From Gymnogyps californianus (taxonomy: Eukaryota; Chordata; Aves; Accipitriformes; Cathartidae): DNA of 64,000 bases. The notes beneath the pieces are model-generated. The model ran no database searches, was not told where the DNA came from, and saw nothing but the letters and a program-made list of their open reading frames with translations. Shown here one piece after another: positions 11,741 to 23,755 of the stretch. Made by a program: the position numbers and the translations under genes. How positions within the stretch are numbered: position 1 is the stretch's first letter; every line of letters starts with the position of its first letter. Location of the stretch: positions 213,423,494-213,487,493 of the forward strand of contig NC_059471.1 of NCBI RefSeq assembly GCF_018139145.2, read 5' to 3'.

Positions 11741-14349
11741 GTAGGAGTTCCAAAGTCCAGTTTTAAATGAGTTTTTTTCAGGGTGGTCTGGTTATCTGCA
11801 CTCCCATATTTTTCTGGTTGAATATAATAAAGCTTGAATAGCTGTGAGACTTGCTAAGTTCAACAATAACTGCATATTTTATTTCTGTTTTCCAATCATG
11901 CCCTTAAAATCAAGGTGGACTGTATTTACCTGTAGAGCCTGAATCACACACAGGATACTGCCTAATACAAATCAATATAGCTTTCTTAGTACAGCATCAC
12001 AGCTGATGTAAATCAGGAGTAGTTCTGGTGATATGGTTTCTGAACTTAAAGTCAAATGTGCAAAATTTTTTTCAGTTAATACAGAATCTCAGACATTCAG
12101 CACTAAACTAATATTGCTAATTAATCATTATGTTTTGCAGTGCCAAAGAGTAGAAAAGTATCACCAATAGAACACCGTACTGATTTGGTTAAAATGTCCT
12201 ATCCAATGTATTATACATTTAATACTTGTAGAAGATACTTGTATACTTTAGAAGATAAACCTTGTGTTTAGTTCTTTTCTACTCTTTTCTGGTTTTTAAC
12301 CAGGATTTAAAATCAGTTGTGTTTTCAGTTTATGTTACCAAGCTGGAGTAGGCAAATTTAATTCTTTTGTCCATAAATTTACTTTTATGTGTCTACTGCT
12401 TGCTGTTAGAGAAAGGAAATAATCTCACCCAATGAGAAAATCACCATACTATGTTGAATGGCAACCTGTGTGTTAAAATACATACAAAAGAAAGCATTAA
12501 TGCATCATCCTCTGTTAATCTGGTATCTGCTCTTGTACTAAAGGGGGTACATTCACAGCAACTCAGCTAATTAAGCCATCTACATTAGATAGCTAGAAGA
12601 TAGCTAGTTCATCTGGCCAAATTTAGTTGTCTACCTTTCCTTATGGTTCTCCATACAGTCAGTGTAGAAAACTAAGGTTCCCCAAAGACAGCTCAGAGCA
12701 TTTAGGAAAACTTAAAGAAATAATACGTTTCACATCAGAGAGCAAATAATGGAGAGCTTTGGGAACAAGTGTAACACAGTCACAGTTTTATAAGAAATCT
12801 ACTTCCTTACTTCAGTGCCCAGTGCATGCACATGGAGAGTTCATGAGCCGTGTGTTTTCAGATGACCTTTGCTGCTGTTAAAAAAAAAAACAAAAGCAAG
12901 CAAAAAACCACCCAACCCCACCAAAAAAACACCCCAGCAGTATTAAATAATGAAATCCCAACCTACTCTTGTTTTTGGAACCTGAAGCAGCATTCTGGGA
13001 TGGCACTCAGGAAGGCAGAGTAGGTTTAGTGGGCTCTCATAAGCCTTTGCATAAATTATGGCTCATTGTTGGCAAGTTTGGGAAACGTTAAATGTTCGAA
13101 TGAAGGAAAAATTAGTGGCTTTTTTTTTTTTTTTTTTAGTCAGAAGTCAGATTGTTGACACCAGTGTAGTGGACTTTGTAGTCTTGTCCCCACAAAGAGC
13201 TGGCCACGCTAGATAGCTGATGATGTCCAATTCACCTGACTGCACTCCCATAGCTCCCTCTGTAATTAGGGCTGCAAGGTCCCGGTTCAGCACATGACAG
13301 GAAAATAGTAACCTAAATGAAATTTGAATACAGAAAAACCTGTATTATCCTTTATCCTATTAAATTTCTTAGTGGAACAATAGGATCAGATACAGAACCT
13401 GATTTCCATGACTAGTTTGGACTTGACCAGTGTGCTTCCTACATTGGTCTGAATTCTGTCCAAATTAATAGCAAATGAAATCCATTGCCATCCAAAAAGC
13501 TGTTCAGAGGTCTCTAGGAGAAGAAAAGCTTCTCTTTTCTTGAGTCCTTTGAATATAGCCCTCTACACCTTCAAAAGTGATCACAGGTAGTATAGGATGA
13601 TATGTCTTACCCAAATGATTGAACATGGAATATTTGGCCTCACAGGTAAATGCTGCTTTTCCAAAGTTGTATGCATTGATGAAGTCCCATCTCTGAAACT
13701 TCGTTTATATGACTGTCTCTGAAACCTTCTCAAAATGCGGTTTGTGGGCTAAAGGCTCCTTATGAGAAATGGTAGTTACACATCTGAATACAGGCTTTTA
13801 ATTGAGGGAGAGGGAGAATAAATACTCTGTTTATGACTGCAGAGTCAGGTTGTTTGAAATCTGAAGGAAAACAGCTAGGGGAAGGTTCTGGTACATGAAA
13901 ACAGAGCTCTGGTGCGCCTTCTAAACCCCTCCATCGCCAAATTGGCCTTGCATAGCTGTAATTTCAAAACAGTTTTTCCCAGAAATGTAATGGTTCCATA
14001 GGAATGTGTAGGCCTTTCCAGAAATAACATGTTGATGCTCTTTTGGTCTCATGCAAGGACATGATCTGGATAAGAAACTGGGCATCTGTTTCTTCAAAGC
14101 AAAAGGAAATCATTTAAGCCTTTATTAGGAAATAGAAATATAAATATGATCATCTCTGGAGAGCTTCGTGGACTTTCTTTGTTCTGTATCTATGTATCTG
14201 CTGTGTGATTCATAGCATAGATGCAGATCTTGGTCCCCCTGGAAAAAGAGAGCTCTTAGATACTCTCCCCTGACACTACCAAAAGGCAAAAGCCAGCTGA
14301 TTATGAGAATGGTATCAAAACTGGAACTCTGAGGTTTAGCTTTGAATAG
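11741..14349. other. Non-coding DNA with A and T tracts, no gene seen
   Basis: Contains an A11 run followed by an A/C-rich patch (12880-12935) and a T18 run (13120-13137). No open frame longer than about 60 codons was noted before 14125. No CR1, SINE or RNA gene is visible. Confidence 0.6.
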
Positions 14350-14435
14350 AAAGCATGGCTTTGACCAAGTTACCAAAATGTCTTCTGTGCCTCTGCTCAC
14401 TTGCATATCAAATAGACATAACACTGTCTTACATG
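14350..14435 (+). mobile_element. Decayed MIR-like SINE core
   Basis: The order ACCAAGTTACC, TCTGTGCCTCTG, CTCACTTGCATATCAAATAGACATAACA follows the MIR pattern of a GGCAAGTTACTTAAC-like piece, a CTCTGTGCCTCAG-like piece, then a CATCTGTAAAATGGGGATAA-like piece, with many substitutions. The tRNA-like head is not recognisable. MIR elements are old and shared across amniotes, so heavy decay is expected. Confidence 0.4.
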
Positions 14436-17400
14436 AGTGACAAACTGCATGTATTTGCTAATCGATTTTTACCAACAGAAGACAAAAAAGGTTATTTTGG
14501 CATTTTTACACATATAAACAAATGGATCATCAGTGAAACGCTGAGAAATGCAAACCTTGACTGCTAGCTTCTGCCCCGTGCTTTGAGATCTGTAGGTGCA
14601 AAGAGTATAAATCAGACTCCAAGGCAATGGCCATGTCTTCACATGGGAATGCATCCAAGAGGTGGAGGAGATTTCAAAAGACAGCAGGTGTTCAGAATTA
14701 AGAAATCCTGTAGAGTGAGGTTTGTTATCAGTAGGATGATGTAATGAATTCATGAGCTGCAGAACACGTGCAGATTTGCTGTAATGTTTCGCTATAGAAA
14801 CACCAGCTTCCAAAACCTGCGATAAAGAAGCTGTCTTAGTTAATTCTTGAAATAAGGCTTTTATTTCCCCCGTGGGGTAAATACTAGATGGCTGACTTGT
14901 CACAATACGTTACGTATATTGCAGAAAGGGGAGATCACAGCTTTCTGACCCTGCAGATTGCCACCCATTTTGCTTAGATGGTGCTGAGACAAGCAGTAAC
15001 TTCTTACACAGTAAGTGGGGATATACTGTACTGACTCATGCAGGTAATTGTAGACTGACATAAGAACACTTTGTAGAGCCCTGGTCAAGGCTGACTTAAG
15101 GCTTACCTTTAGGTGCATGTCCAGAACACTGAGTCCCAAACTAGTGCGTGATCGTATAAACATAGCACTTTTTGTTCAAAAAATAAATATATCTCTTGTT
15201 CTGCAGGTGGGGAAAAGAAAGAAAGCTTGACCACATGAGTTATATAGAGGTAGTACATGGAAACGGCCTGAATTTGCAGGGAAGTCGAAGGTTCGGAGAA
15301 GAAAGAGTTGCCTCAGGCATGATGAGTACAGCACAGTCTATTTAAGGTAGCTAACTTAGAACCTGTAGTACAGTGGAATTACAGAGGACATGGTACTTCT
15401 GCTCTTAAAGGTCCCAATTTGCTACAGAATGAAATGTCTGTGTGTAAAAAACTTGTGTTTGAAGAATCAGAAAACTTGTAATGAGGAAAAATTTGGCATC
15501 TCCAACAGTTAAAAGGGTTGATGTCTTTTAGGAGAGAAACATTCTCTAAACAGCAAAACCTCCACTTAATTCACATGAAGGGAAGCTCTTTTCCATTAAA
15601 TCTGCAAGCACTATAAGCTGTTCTGCAAATATCTTTTCATTAAAATCATATTTAATAAGCCAAAATAACTTAGAAGGTGAAATCTTTAGCATATTATACC
15701 TTGAACAGAGCCCAGCTACATGGCATGGGTTGTAAATTTCCCCATATGGTGCTGCAACACTGGGTTAAACAGAAATGCTGGTTTTCACCAGTTTGCATAG
15801 TTTATAGGATTTTCTATGTCTTAGAAGAATGTTAATCAATGTCATAACTCTATCAGCAAGAAATACTAGAAAGTCTGGATGAAGGAGAGAATCTCTTATC
15901 TGGGAAGCTCCCATTGACCTCAGGAATATCTACGAAGTTTAAATCCTGCTTTCACTAAGCCTGATGACGAAACGCTGATCTTGATGACTGAGAAAAGCCT
16001 AGTATCTAGTCACTTCATACAAAGGGAGAACTGCTCTTATTGTCTACGTTATATCCTTAATTCTGTCATAAGTATCAGTAGCTTCTTAGATTACTTCTTC
16101 CTGCAGGAAAAAAAAAAAGTAAATTTATAAAAGAATTAAATGAGTTAATTAAAAAATAGCAAAACATCTCTTATTCACACAAACCCCATTATATCTTGCT
16201 ATTGATATATTATATATTACTATTATTGATACCTTTATAGTGTTACTTTTACAGTTTAGGATCCCTGGTCCATTTTCATTCTCTCTAAAGTACTGAAATG
16301 GTAGTGAAGAAAGAGCATTTTTTCCCCAATTTCTCTTTGCAGTTCATGGACATAGCCAAGTACCTCCAGAGTATGACTGACCCAACTGAGATTTAAGCCC
16401 ATTGACTGTACAGGAAGCCTACAGCAGCTTCATTCAGTTAGATGGGCTGAATTAGTAAATAAACAAGTTTAATCTTGTTTAACAGAAGTCACCATGTCTT
16501 CAGCTCTCCTTTCTGCTTTAAATATATATCATCTGTAAAGCCTCGATTAATACATAGGTTTTCATTTTCAACCTCCAGATGTGTCACAAATAGAAGCTGT
16601 GATGACACTTCTCATTTTCTGTTGTTGACATTGCTAGCAGATACTTTTCTCTAAGGAACTGAAGAAGATTTGCATGTTACAACTAAAAGTGAACCCTGTT
16701 ATTCTTATCACCCTCATCTTCCTCCTAGCTACCATGTGATATCATGACCTCCTACACTGATGAATACTGCAAGAGCAGAGAGGTAGATATTAAGGGTGTA
16801 TGCCTGGCTTTTCTGAGGTCAATGGCTGTTTTGCCAACAACTTCAGTAGATTCACAGAGTCATTTAAAGGAATAATTTGACATCAGTCCTGCATATGATT
16901 ACAAACTAATATATCATGCCTCCTACTCAGAGTCCAATTAAGGTCGGTTCTATATGCAACTACAATCCCTTCCACTGAATGTTGTCAAAGACCTATAAGC
17001 ATAGATAGTTGTTACTCTGGTTGGCAAGGACATCAGGAGGACTTTGCACAGATCTAAGGGGAAATGACGCAGATACTCCTAGAAATTCATGGCACTCTTT
17101 AAGTATAGGGAAAGGATTATTGAACTGTCATCTTATCTTTTATCCTTGGCAACACGAATGAATCCAATAGAAATCTTTTTTTATTATATGTACACAAGTA
17201 ACCACTCCAGTTTAAAAAACACTGAGGAGAATAAGAGCCATTACAACTGTTATTTTTTTCTTTTGCATTTTTTGACCCCAAAAATCAAGAACCACAAGAT
17301 TCCACCTTGCTTCCATCATTAAAAATGAAGGAAAATGGTTTCTTTATTTGAGTTAAAGCTCCTTTAACTAAGGGTCATAGAATGTAGTCCACCACATACA

Positions 17401-17629
17401 GTCTGTAAAGCCAATGCATGTTTACTCTGTGATGTTGGTAATATTCATTAGAGAACAAAGGAGCCTCATTTTGTAGAGATATGGTGATATTGCCATCAGT
17501 AAAACCATGCATGGAAATTACCGAATGTGGGCATTAACAAAATCACAGCTCTCAAAAGAAGGGAAATTAATTTCTGTTGTTTTTCACAAGATGGAGAAAA
17601 AACATCCTAAAATGTGAGCAAAGTTGATC
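14436..17629. other. Non-coding DNA, no gene seen
   Basis: The main frames are 144 codons (14469-14903, minus) and 87 codons (14900-15163, minus); neither shows a motif, a repeat pattern or a signal peptide that I recognise. The string AGCTCCCATTGACCTCAGG near 15905 recalls the dispersed bird/reptile repeat but is too short to call. Confidence 0.55.
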
Positions 17630-18025
17630 TCACAGGGCATGTTTTCCACTGTCCATAGTGTCAATTCCCTCTGATCTTTTTTTTCTCCAGTTACCAGATT
17701 CAGGAGCAACGGGGGCAGCAGATGCCACCCTGTCAACAGCAACTCTGAGAAGAATAATGTACATCACTAAAGCTACACACAGCAAAATATGGAGCCATAC
17801 ATACAGTAATGTCCCAACAAACATAAGGAAGGCAGAATTTAAAAATTCCAATTCACCATGCCATGGAGAATACAAAACAACAGTTTTCCTTTCCAATGCA
17901 GCTTTTCTGATTGGGAAGAAACAATGTACAGTGTTTGCCACAACTGTAGTATAAGAGATAAAGTCTCCATGTAAAGGAAGTACGTGAAAATAATTTGTTT
18001 CAATTACATAAATCTGCACCTCCAA
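17630..18025 (-). other. Unassigned open frame of 131 codons opposite a 98-codon frame
   Basis: On the minus strand the frame gives a protein with a strongly hydrophobic stretch at roughly residues 64-96 (FLMFVGTLLYVWLHILLCVA is part of it), followed by a basic WRKKR. On the plus strand a 98-codon frame (17658-17954) overlaps it and sits behind a good splice-acceptor-like tract: T8 then CTCCAG ending at 17690. The two cannot be told apart by eye, and each may be the chance shadow of the other. No homologous family is recognised. I do not call either one a gene. Confidence 0.15.
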
Positions 18026-18447
18026 ATTTCAAAATTATTCATCATATTAATTTTCAAAAGCATGTCCAATTATGTTATATGGCTATCAGATTTTTATATT
18101 CTGAAAAAAACTCATAAACCGTGGTTATGTGTTATTGTTGAGACACTAGAGAGAGAGAGATAAACAGAGAGATTGGTCTAGGAATCATACTTGAACTAAT
18201 AACAGAACCTCCCTATCTGAAATCTTTATCCTGACTTTTTTTTCCCTCCAGTGGAGGCTACAGGATTATCATCATTTCTGTAAAAAAACCCCAAGTTTTT
18301 GTTTGTGCTGTTTTCTACTATTTTACCTAGGAGAACTTGGGAGCGTTGAAAACCGCTTCAGGAAACTCATGCCATCTGACCTTATTTCATGTGTTCCCTC
18401 ATATGAGCTGGAACAAAGGAATGGGCTGGGTGGAATTAAAGAGTGGA
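18026..18447. other. Non-coding DNA, no gene seen
   Basis: Contains a short GA-rich patch near 18150-18170 and the start of a 65-codon plus-strand frame whose end is made of the following TG repeat. No feature is supported. Confidence 0.55.
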
Positions 18448-18497
18448 GTGTGTGTGTGCATGTGTGTGGTGCATGTGTGCCTGTGTGCCTGTGTGTA
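18448..18497. repeat. Imperfect TG dinucleotide microsatellite
   Basis: About 50 bases of TG repeats interrupted by CA, GG and CC steps. It translates as Val-Cys-rich or His-Thr-rich peptides in overlapping frames, which are artefacts of the repeat. Confidence 0.9.
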
Positions 18498-19224
18498 TAA
18501 AGAAGTGGTGATCAGACGTTACTGATAAGAGAAGCCAGTGGTGCTTCTGGGTGATGTGTGTATTCAACTCCAGGATGACTCCTCTTATGCTAATACAGCC
18601 AATTTCCTCTTTTATTTCATTTCTGGAGCCTGAATCTGTGATCTCTGATAAGGTTCCCAAGGATACCGCCTTCACTCACAAATGGGCAAGCAAAGGGGGG
18701 GTAGGTGACGGAGACGTGTAACTCGCAGAGAGCACTAGTGGATGAATAATTTAAAACTCCACCCGGAGATTTGAGGCAAAACGGAGAGATAAGAGACACC
18801 ACAGGGTCTTCTCTGTTTATTCAGAGCTTCATCTTCCAATGACAGGTGACCTCCGAGGTCAAGGGCATTATGGGAAATGGAGCCAACAGTGGGAAAAGGT
18901 ACTACATCCCAGAAGGAAGTAATGATTCACTTGGTGTCAAATGAAAAATTGATCCTTTTTCCCCCTCTTTGCAATTTTTCTCTCTCCCAGTTTTCACGGA
19001 GAAACTTTGGGCCCAAGGCTGACACAGGTCTGAACTGCAAGAGCAGATCACGAACAAAATGGCTGGTAGCAATGGGATTGCACCAGTGTGAAACTGGTGC
19101 AAGATAAGAATCAGGACCTTTGTCTGAGCAGCATGCTGTCTGTGTCTGTATACAGGGAGTCTGCTTTGCTAGCAGTTTTATCAAATCAGATATGTATAAA
19201 GGCAATACCTCAGAAACATCACAG
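18498..19224. other. Non-coding DNA with several overlapping chance frames
   Basis: Frames on both strands (76 codons plus at 18877, 110 codons minus at 18927-19259) overlap one another completely, which is typical of chance openness in a locally GC-richer stretch. None is recognised. Confidence 0.55.
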
Positions 19225-19300
19225 GCTCGATCCACCTCATGTAAATTGCTGTTTTTCACTGGAGCAACCTTAATTTACATCCACTCAGAATCTGCCCTCA
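19225..19300 (+). repeat. Degenerate copy of an old bird/reptile dispersed repeat, with an inverted repeat
   Basis: ATGTAAATT (19239-19247) and AATTTACAT (19272-19280) are perfect inverted 9-bp arms around a 24-base loop, followed by CACTCAGAATCTGCCC. This is the same TGTAAAT ... ATTTACA ... ATCTGGCCC layout seen in the other copies in this window. The family name is not known to me. Confidence 0.4.
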
Positions 19301-22300
19301 TGTTTTTAAACAAAACACTCCCTCTTAACAGTTTTATACCTTAATTTCATTTATTTTATGTTGGCCTGAAAGTATTTACTGTCATGGTTTTATCTGCTGT
19401 TTCTAAAGGAGCTGAAAGAGCTGAAAATTCTTGAGAAACACCCGGTCTTCCTTGGGTCTTATGCAAAAAACAAGGCAAATTCACAAGCTCTGGCTCTTGT
19501 AGTTGCCTCTTTCATTCGAGAAATCCTGAACTTGATGCCTCCTTTGCAATTAGAAAAAGCTGAAGCTGTTCACTCTGGTCATATTTATATTGTTAGCTTT
19601 AGGATCTTACAAATTCTGACAATAAGAAGTATCCCTAGAAGAGCTCTGCTCTACATTATCAAAACCTTCTGCTCGGTCATTCCTATTTGTTTCAATATAA
19701 TGCAGCCATGACCTCTACAGCAAAAAAAAAGGCAGTCAAACGTTTCTTGGTGCTGGTTTACATTTCCCTGCCTCTTAAACTGCTGTTTCTGCTTTCCTCT
19801 GTTTGAATGTTACCCATATTTTCATTCCTGAGCAATCACATACCTTTTATCTTTTTAGATAAACATGAAAACATGCTAAGGTCACTGCCCGGTGAGAAGT
19901 TAAGGTTTGCGTGACTGCCACCCGCTTGTACCATGTATGCACTTCCCTTCCAGCTCCCCCACTCCCACTGCGAGCCGGTCCCATCTCAGAAATGTTTCTC
20001 GCAGGCTTTTGGAACTGTTTGGACAAGTCCGGGGGCTGACTCACATCACACCTCGCTTACTAGTTAACCTAACCCAAGCAGAGAGCAAAGTGCTGGGCGG
20101 CAGCAACCTGCCTGGACTTCTGGTGTGGCTCACGCCCAGCCATCTTGCCCATTCCTTTTCATGTCCTTGTTTTCATACTTATACCCTGATGAAACAAATG
20201 TGCTCATGAGCCTAAACCTGAACATCTCACCCACAAAAGCCACACCACTGGGAGGGCTTGAAAGAGTTAGGTGAGCCGTACAACCCTGCTGCTATTTATG
20301 TTCGTGACAGATCTTTGCCATGGGGGTCCTCTTGGGTTCCTCAAGCTCAGCCAAAGACAGCTTTTGCCTCATTTATACCAGTTTGACCAGGTGCAGTCCT
20401 CGCAGTCTGAAATGGTGTTGAACTGGGGCAAGTGAGATGGGAATCAGCCCTCCTGGTCTCACAAGGGTGTTTCTCCCTAGCTATGAGTAATGGTGGTGGG
20501 TAAACAAAATATTCTCCTTCATGTTGCAAGTGAGAATAAGGAGGCTAGGGATGTAGATACTGACTTAATTTTAAATCATTGCACCCATTCAGTAATGGGT
20601 TTTTGCTCTGGAGGGCAGGATAACAGCATTGAGACTAAATGGTCAAATATTATAACGGCCATCTATGTATACAATTTTATGTCTCAGAACCGAAGTACGT
20701 GTTTGTACATGTGCATACTTACATATTGGCAAAGTCTAGAGTATTTCAAGACATTGTACTTAATTAAGGCAGAAATGTATACATATCCACATTACGTCTA
20801 AAACAAATGTGTCCTACTTCCAGTTCAGAGTCATAGCCAGAAAACCTGTGCCGGACTTTACTGCTTAAACCATTTCTCTCAAAGGCAGAGTGGGGGTTGC
20901 ACTCTCTTTTGAGATGCAGTTATAGTTTATGCTCCAAAATTCACTCCCTTTTTCATAGAATAAGAAAGCAATTAGAGAAAATGCACACAATGTGGGAGGT
21001 TCTGGTTCAGTTCCTTCTTCTATCCAAGAGGGTTCAAACACACACATATAGACTATTTTGGCTTGGTTAAACGTTTGGAAAAAAGTTCAAGATTTCCTTC
21101 AAAGAGAAGAGGAAATGCATTTTTTCCCCATTAGTTATTTAACAAAAAACGTATATCTAGCTGCTGGAGCAGGACTCAGAACTCATGCCACCTCCTTAAA
21201 AAAAGTGCCGTAACCACTCTGCATCTCCTCAATTATTTCCTGTGAAGGGGAACCCCTTCAAAAGGAGGCTGAATTGATGGAACCTGCAGACTGGAGGTTA
21301 AATAATTTTTCAGAGAGGGATTATATGAACAGTCTATTAAACTAAGTCAAGCATTTCTTGGTGTGAGTTTAATTTCTGAGATGTTTTATGACAGCAGAAG
21401 GATGATGCCACCATATCTTTTAAGCAATGTGATGGCCAGTGCCATGTTTTGTAGGTTTGTTCTAATGATGGTAAAAGAACATTTGAAGTATTGTATCTCC
21501 TGGAGAACAGAGAGGGGGAAGGTTTAGATGACAGATCCTAACAGGACCAAGGCATGAACTACAGAGGTGTTTAGCACTGACACGAATGAAAAATTTTCTT
21601 TGGAGGAGAAAAAACACCACTCTGGGTTTGATGAAAAGTTACCAACAAAAGTTAGTCTTGATACACCACGATACTAAATTTTTTTCGGTCTCTTTTTATT
21701 TTTTCTAGTTTTGATGATTAAATGCTCTCTTAGTAAGGGCACTTCAGTTTTGAAGCTTTAATTTGCTAAATATTAAATAATAATAGCTCTTCAAAACAAA
21801 AGATACTCTCTATCAGTTTTGGGCAGAGAGATGCAGTGATGTTACAGAATCTTGCGTTGAATCTGGAATATTACGTTCACAGTAACATTCTCTGTAAATT
21901 TTGGAAAAAAAGACGCATTTATGACAATACTCTTTCTTAGCTGTTCACAAATTAGAAAGAAAAAGAAAAAAGAAAAGTTAGGTGGCAAATCTAACACTTT
22001 TTACACTAATCTAAGAGTTTTTTCCAATGAATTGACCTCTGTCTCCCTTTACCCCACCCCAACCTGATACTGATTAAATTAGCGTATTAAAAAAAAAAAA
22101 GGAAAAAGATAATCATACTGTTTAGAATCTGTCATTTATAATTTCCTTGTCAACCACACACTCTAAACTTTAGAAAAATGTATTCTGATTCTGTTCTGAG
22201 TAATTGCCAATGGGGAAAAAAATGTTCCAGATGTTATTCAGTTCTGTTTGTTTTACTACACTGCAGTGAAGATTGCTATGGGATTTCCATTGCTGAATGA

Positions 22301-22935
22301 AAGAACGGATCAATCTGATAAAATGAAAAATGGAACCAAAGTGAACACAGAAAGAATCTGGGTAAATTTTTTTTATCTCTGCCTTTTTTTTAAACATCAC
22401 CAAATATCCCCTCTTCCAGATTATGGTTAGTACAGGAAATTAAAGTGTGAAGAGACTGGCTACAAGACTGGACCTGGTTCAATGAGGTGATTCATAGTTC
22501 CGTAATAAGTGTTGATGGTTGAATCTTGGACCCATTAAAATCAATGTCAGGCTCAGTGATTTACTCAAGTGCTACAGTGCTCTGTCTCTAGCAATCATAT
22601 TCTCTATTTCACAAAAAAGGAAGGAGGAAGGACTGTAGACATTAAATTATAGAAATATGACTGTGCATCAACTTTTCTATGCAGCAGGTAGGAGTAGGGC
22701 TCCTGAATCCCATAGGCATACTCCCTTCTGAAGACAGACTCAGCTTTTACTGCTGAACAGACCTTTCAGGCATTTGAAATTGGTTCACCCAGCAGTGGAG
22801 ACAATTTATAAAATGAAGGGCCCCAACAGGAGCATAAAAGAGAGATAAAGTCCATACCGCATATTAGGGGTTCCTTTTGAGTCCACCTCCCGCAGAAAGA
22901 ACAGTAGCAGGAAATAATGTTAAATTCTTTTCTTT
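19301..22935. other. Non-coding DNA, no gene seen
   Basis: Frames up to 103 codons (20490-20801, plus) are unrecognised. A short A11-12 run lies near 22088-22100. A weak piece of the dispersed repeat (GGACCCATTAAAATCAATG) lies near 22529-22547. The slightly GC-richer stretch at 19.9-20.2 kb is not CpG-rich enough for a promoter island. Confidence 0.55.
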
Positions 22936-23029
22936 CATTTACATCAGTTTTACACTGACATAATACCATTCAGTTTGGTAGAGCTACTCCTAATTTATGA
23001 CGAGGTAAATGAAAGCAGAGTCAGACCCC
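22936..23029 (+). repeat. Copy of an old bird/reptile dispersed repeat
   Basis: This is one of the better copies in the window: ACATCAGTTTTACACTGACA, then GAGCTACTCCTAATTTATGA, then GAAAGCAGAGTCAGACCCC. It aligns with 4701-4780 as described there, and its end resembles the GATCTGGCCC-type ends at 36811 and 55839. It looks like the remains of a transposable element that has been inactive for a long time. Confidence 0.45.
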
Positions 23030-23627
23030 AAAGGAATATAATATAGACCACCTGTTTTGAGAGAACAACTGGGCTAAGAAATGACTTATATACTGTACAT
23101 ATAAGAAGCATGTGAAAAGGGCATGGTGAGAGTAACAAAAGCCTTCAATTATCCGGGCCTAGACTGGATTACATTAAGTGGAGGAAATAAGGTTGGCAGT
23201 ATGTTTGTGGATCTGGGACAGGATTGCTTCCTAATTCAATATGTGCCACGACCAACCAGGAAGGAAACCATATTAAAGTTGTGATTAAGCACTGAAGGGG
23301 CATGATTGAATACCTTCCCTCCCCTTCAGAGGTAGGGGACACGCAAAGATCATAAGCTCAAAAGCTCAAGAACAAACTAAACAGAGAAGTTGCAGTTAGG
23401 AAAAATAACCCAGTTGCTGAATTTGGAGAGATTAATATAGGACATAGTTGCTGCATACTGGTTTGTTAAACATGTATATTTGGCTTCTGTTGTCAAGGTG
23501 ACTACATGCCTTGATACCACTAAAAACAACCCATTGCAAATGCATGGACTGTGGCAAAATCTCCAGTTTGTTTATAATAAAAGTAAAATCCATAAAGAAG
23601 GCTGCAAAACCAAACAAAACAAATAAA
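23030..23627. other. Non-coding DNA, no gene seen
   Basis: Only frames of about 60-80 codons, none recognised. No repeat copy is visible. Confidence 0.55.
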
Positions 23628-23755
23628 GTCTCATCTACACTTAACAGTTTTATAGGGATAGCTGTACTAACAAAACTTTCTTTATGTGGACACTGCTTAT
23701 ACTGGCAAAATTCACTTTTTGCTGCAATGGCTTATATTGGCTCAGCAAGTGCAAT
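23628..23755. mobile_element. Probable fragment of an old non-autonomous DNA transposon
   Basis: The order GTCTCATCTACACTTAACAG, then TATAGGGATAGCTGTACTAA, then GTGGACACTGCTTATACTGG resembles a dispersed repeat of turtles, crocodilians and birds whose ends read GTCTACACT and AGTGTAGAC. Inside it GCTTATACTGGC (23696-23707) recurs as GCTTATATTGGC (23730-23741), 11 of 12 identical. Target-site duplications cannot be identified. The assignment is from memory of the pattern and the family is not named. Confidence 0.35.

Noticed and set aside
11697..11745. Polypyrimidine tract plus GTAG as a splice acceptor
   Set aside because: No open frame of note follows; a simple T-rich repeat explains it.
14469..14903. 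144-codon minus-strand frame
   Set aside because: No domain or composition signal; no exon borders seen. Part of it is the antisense of nothing recognisable.
10089..16675. Octamer matches ATTTGCAT at 10089-10096 and 16668-16675
   Set aside because: Two or so matches are expected by chance in 64 kb on both strands.
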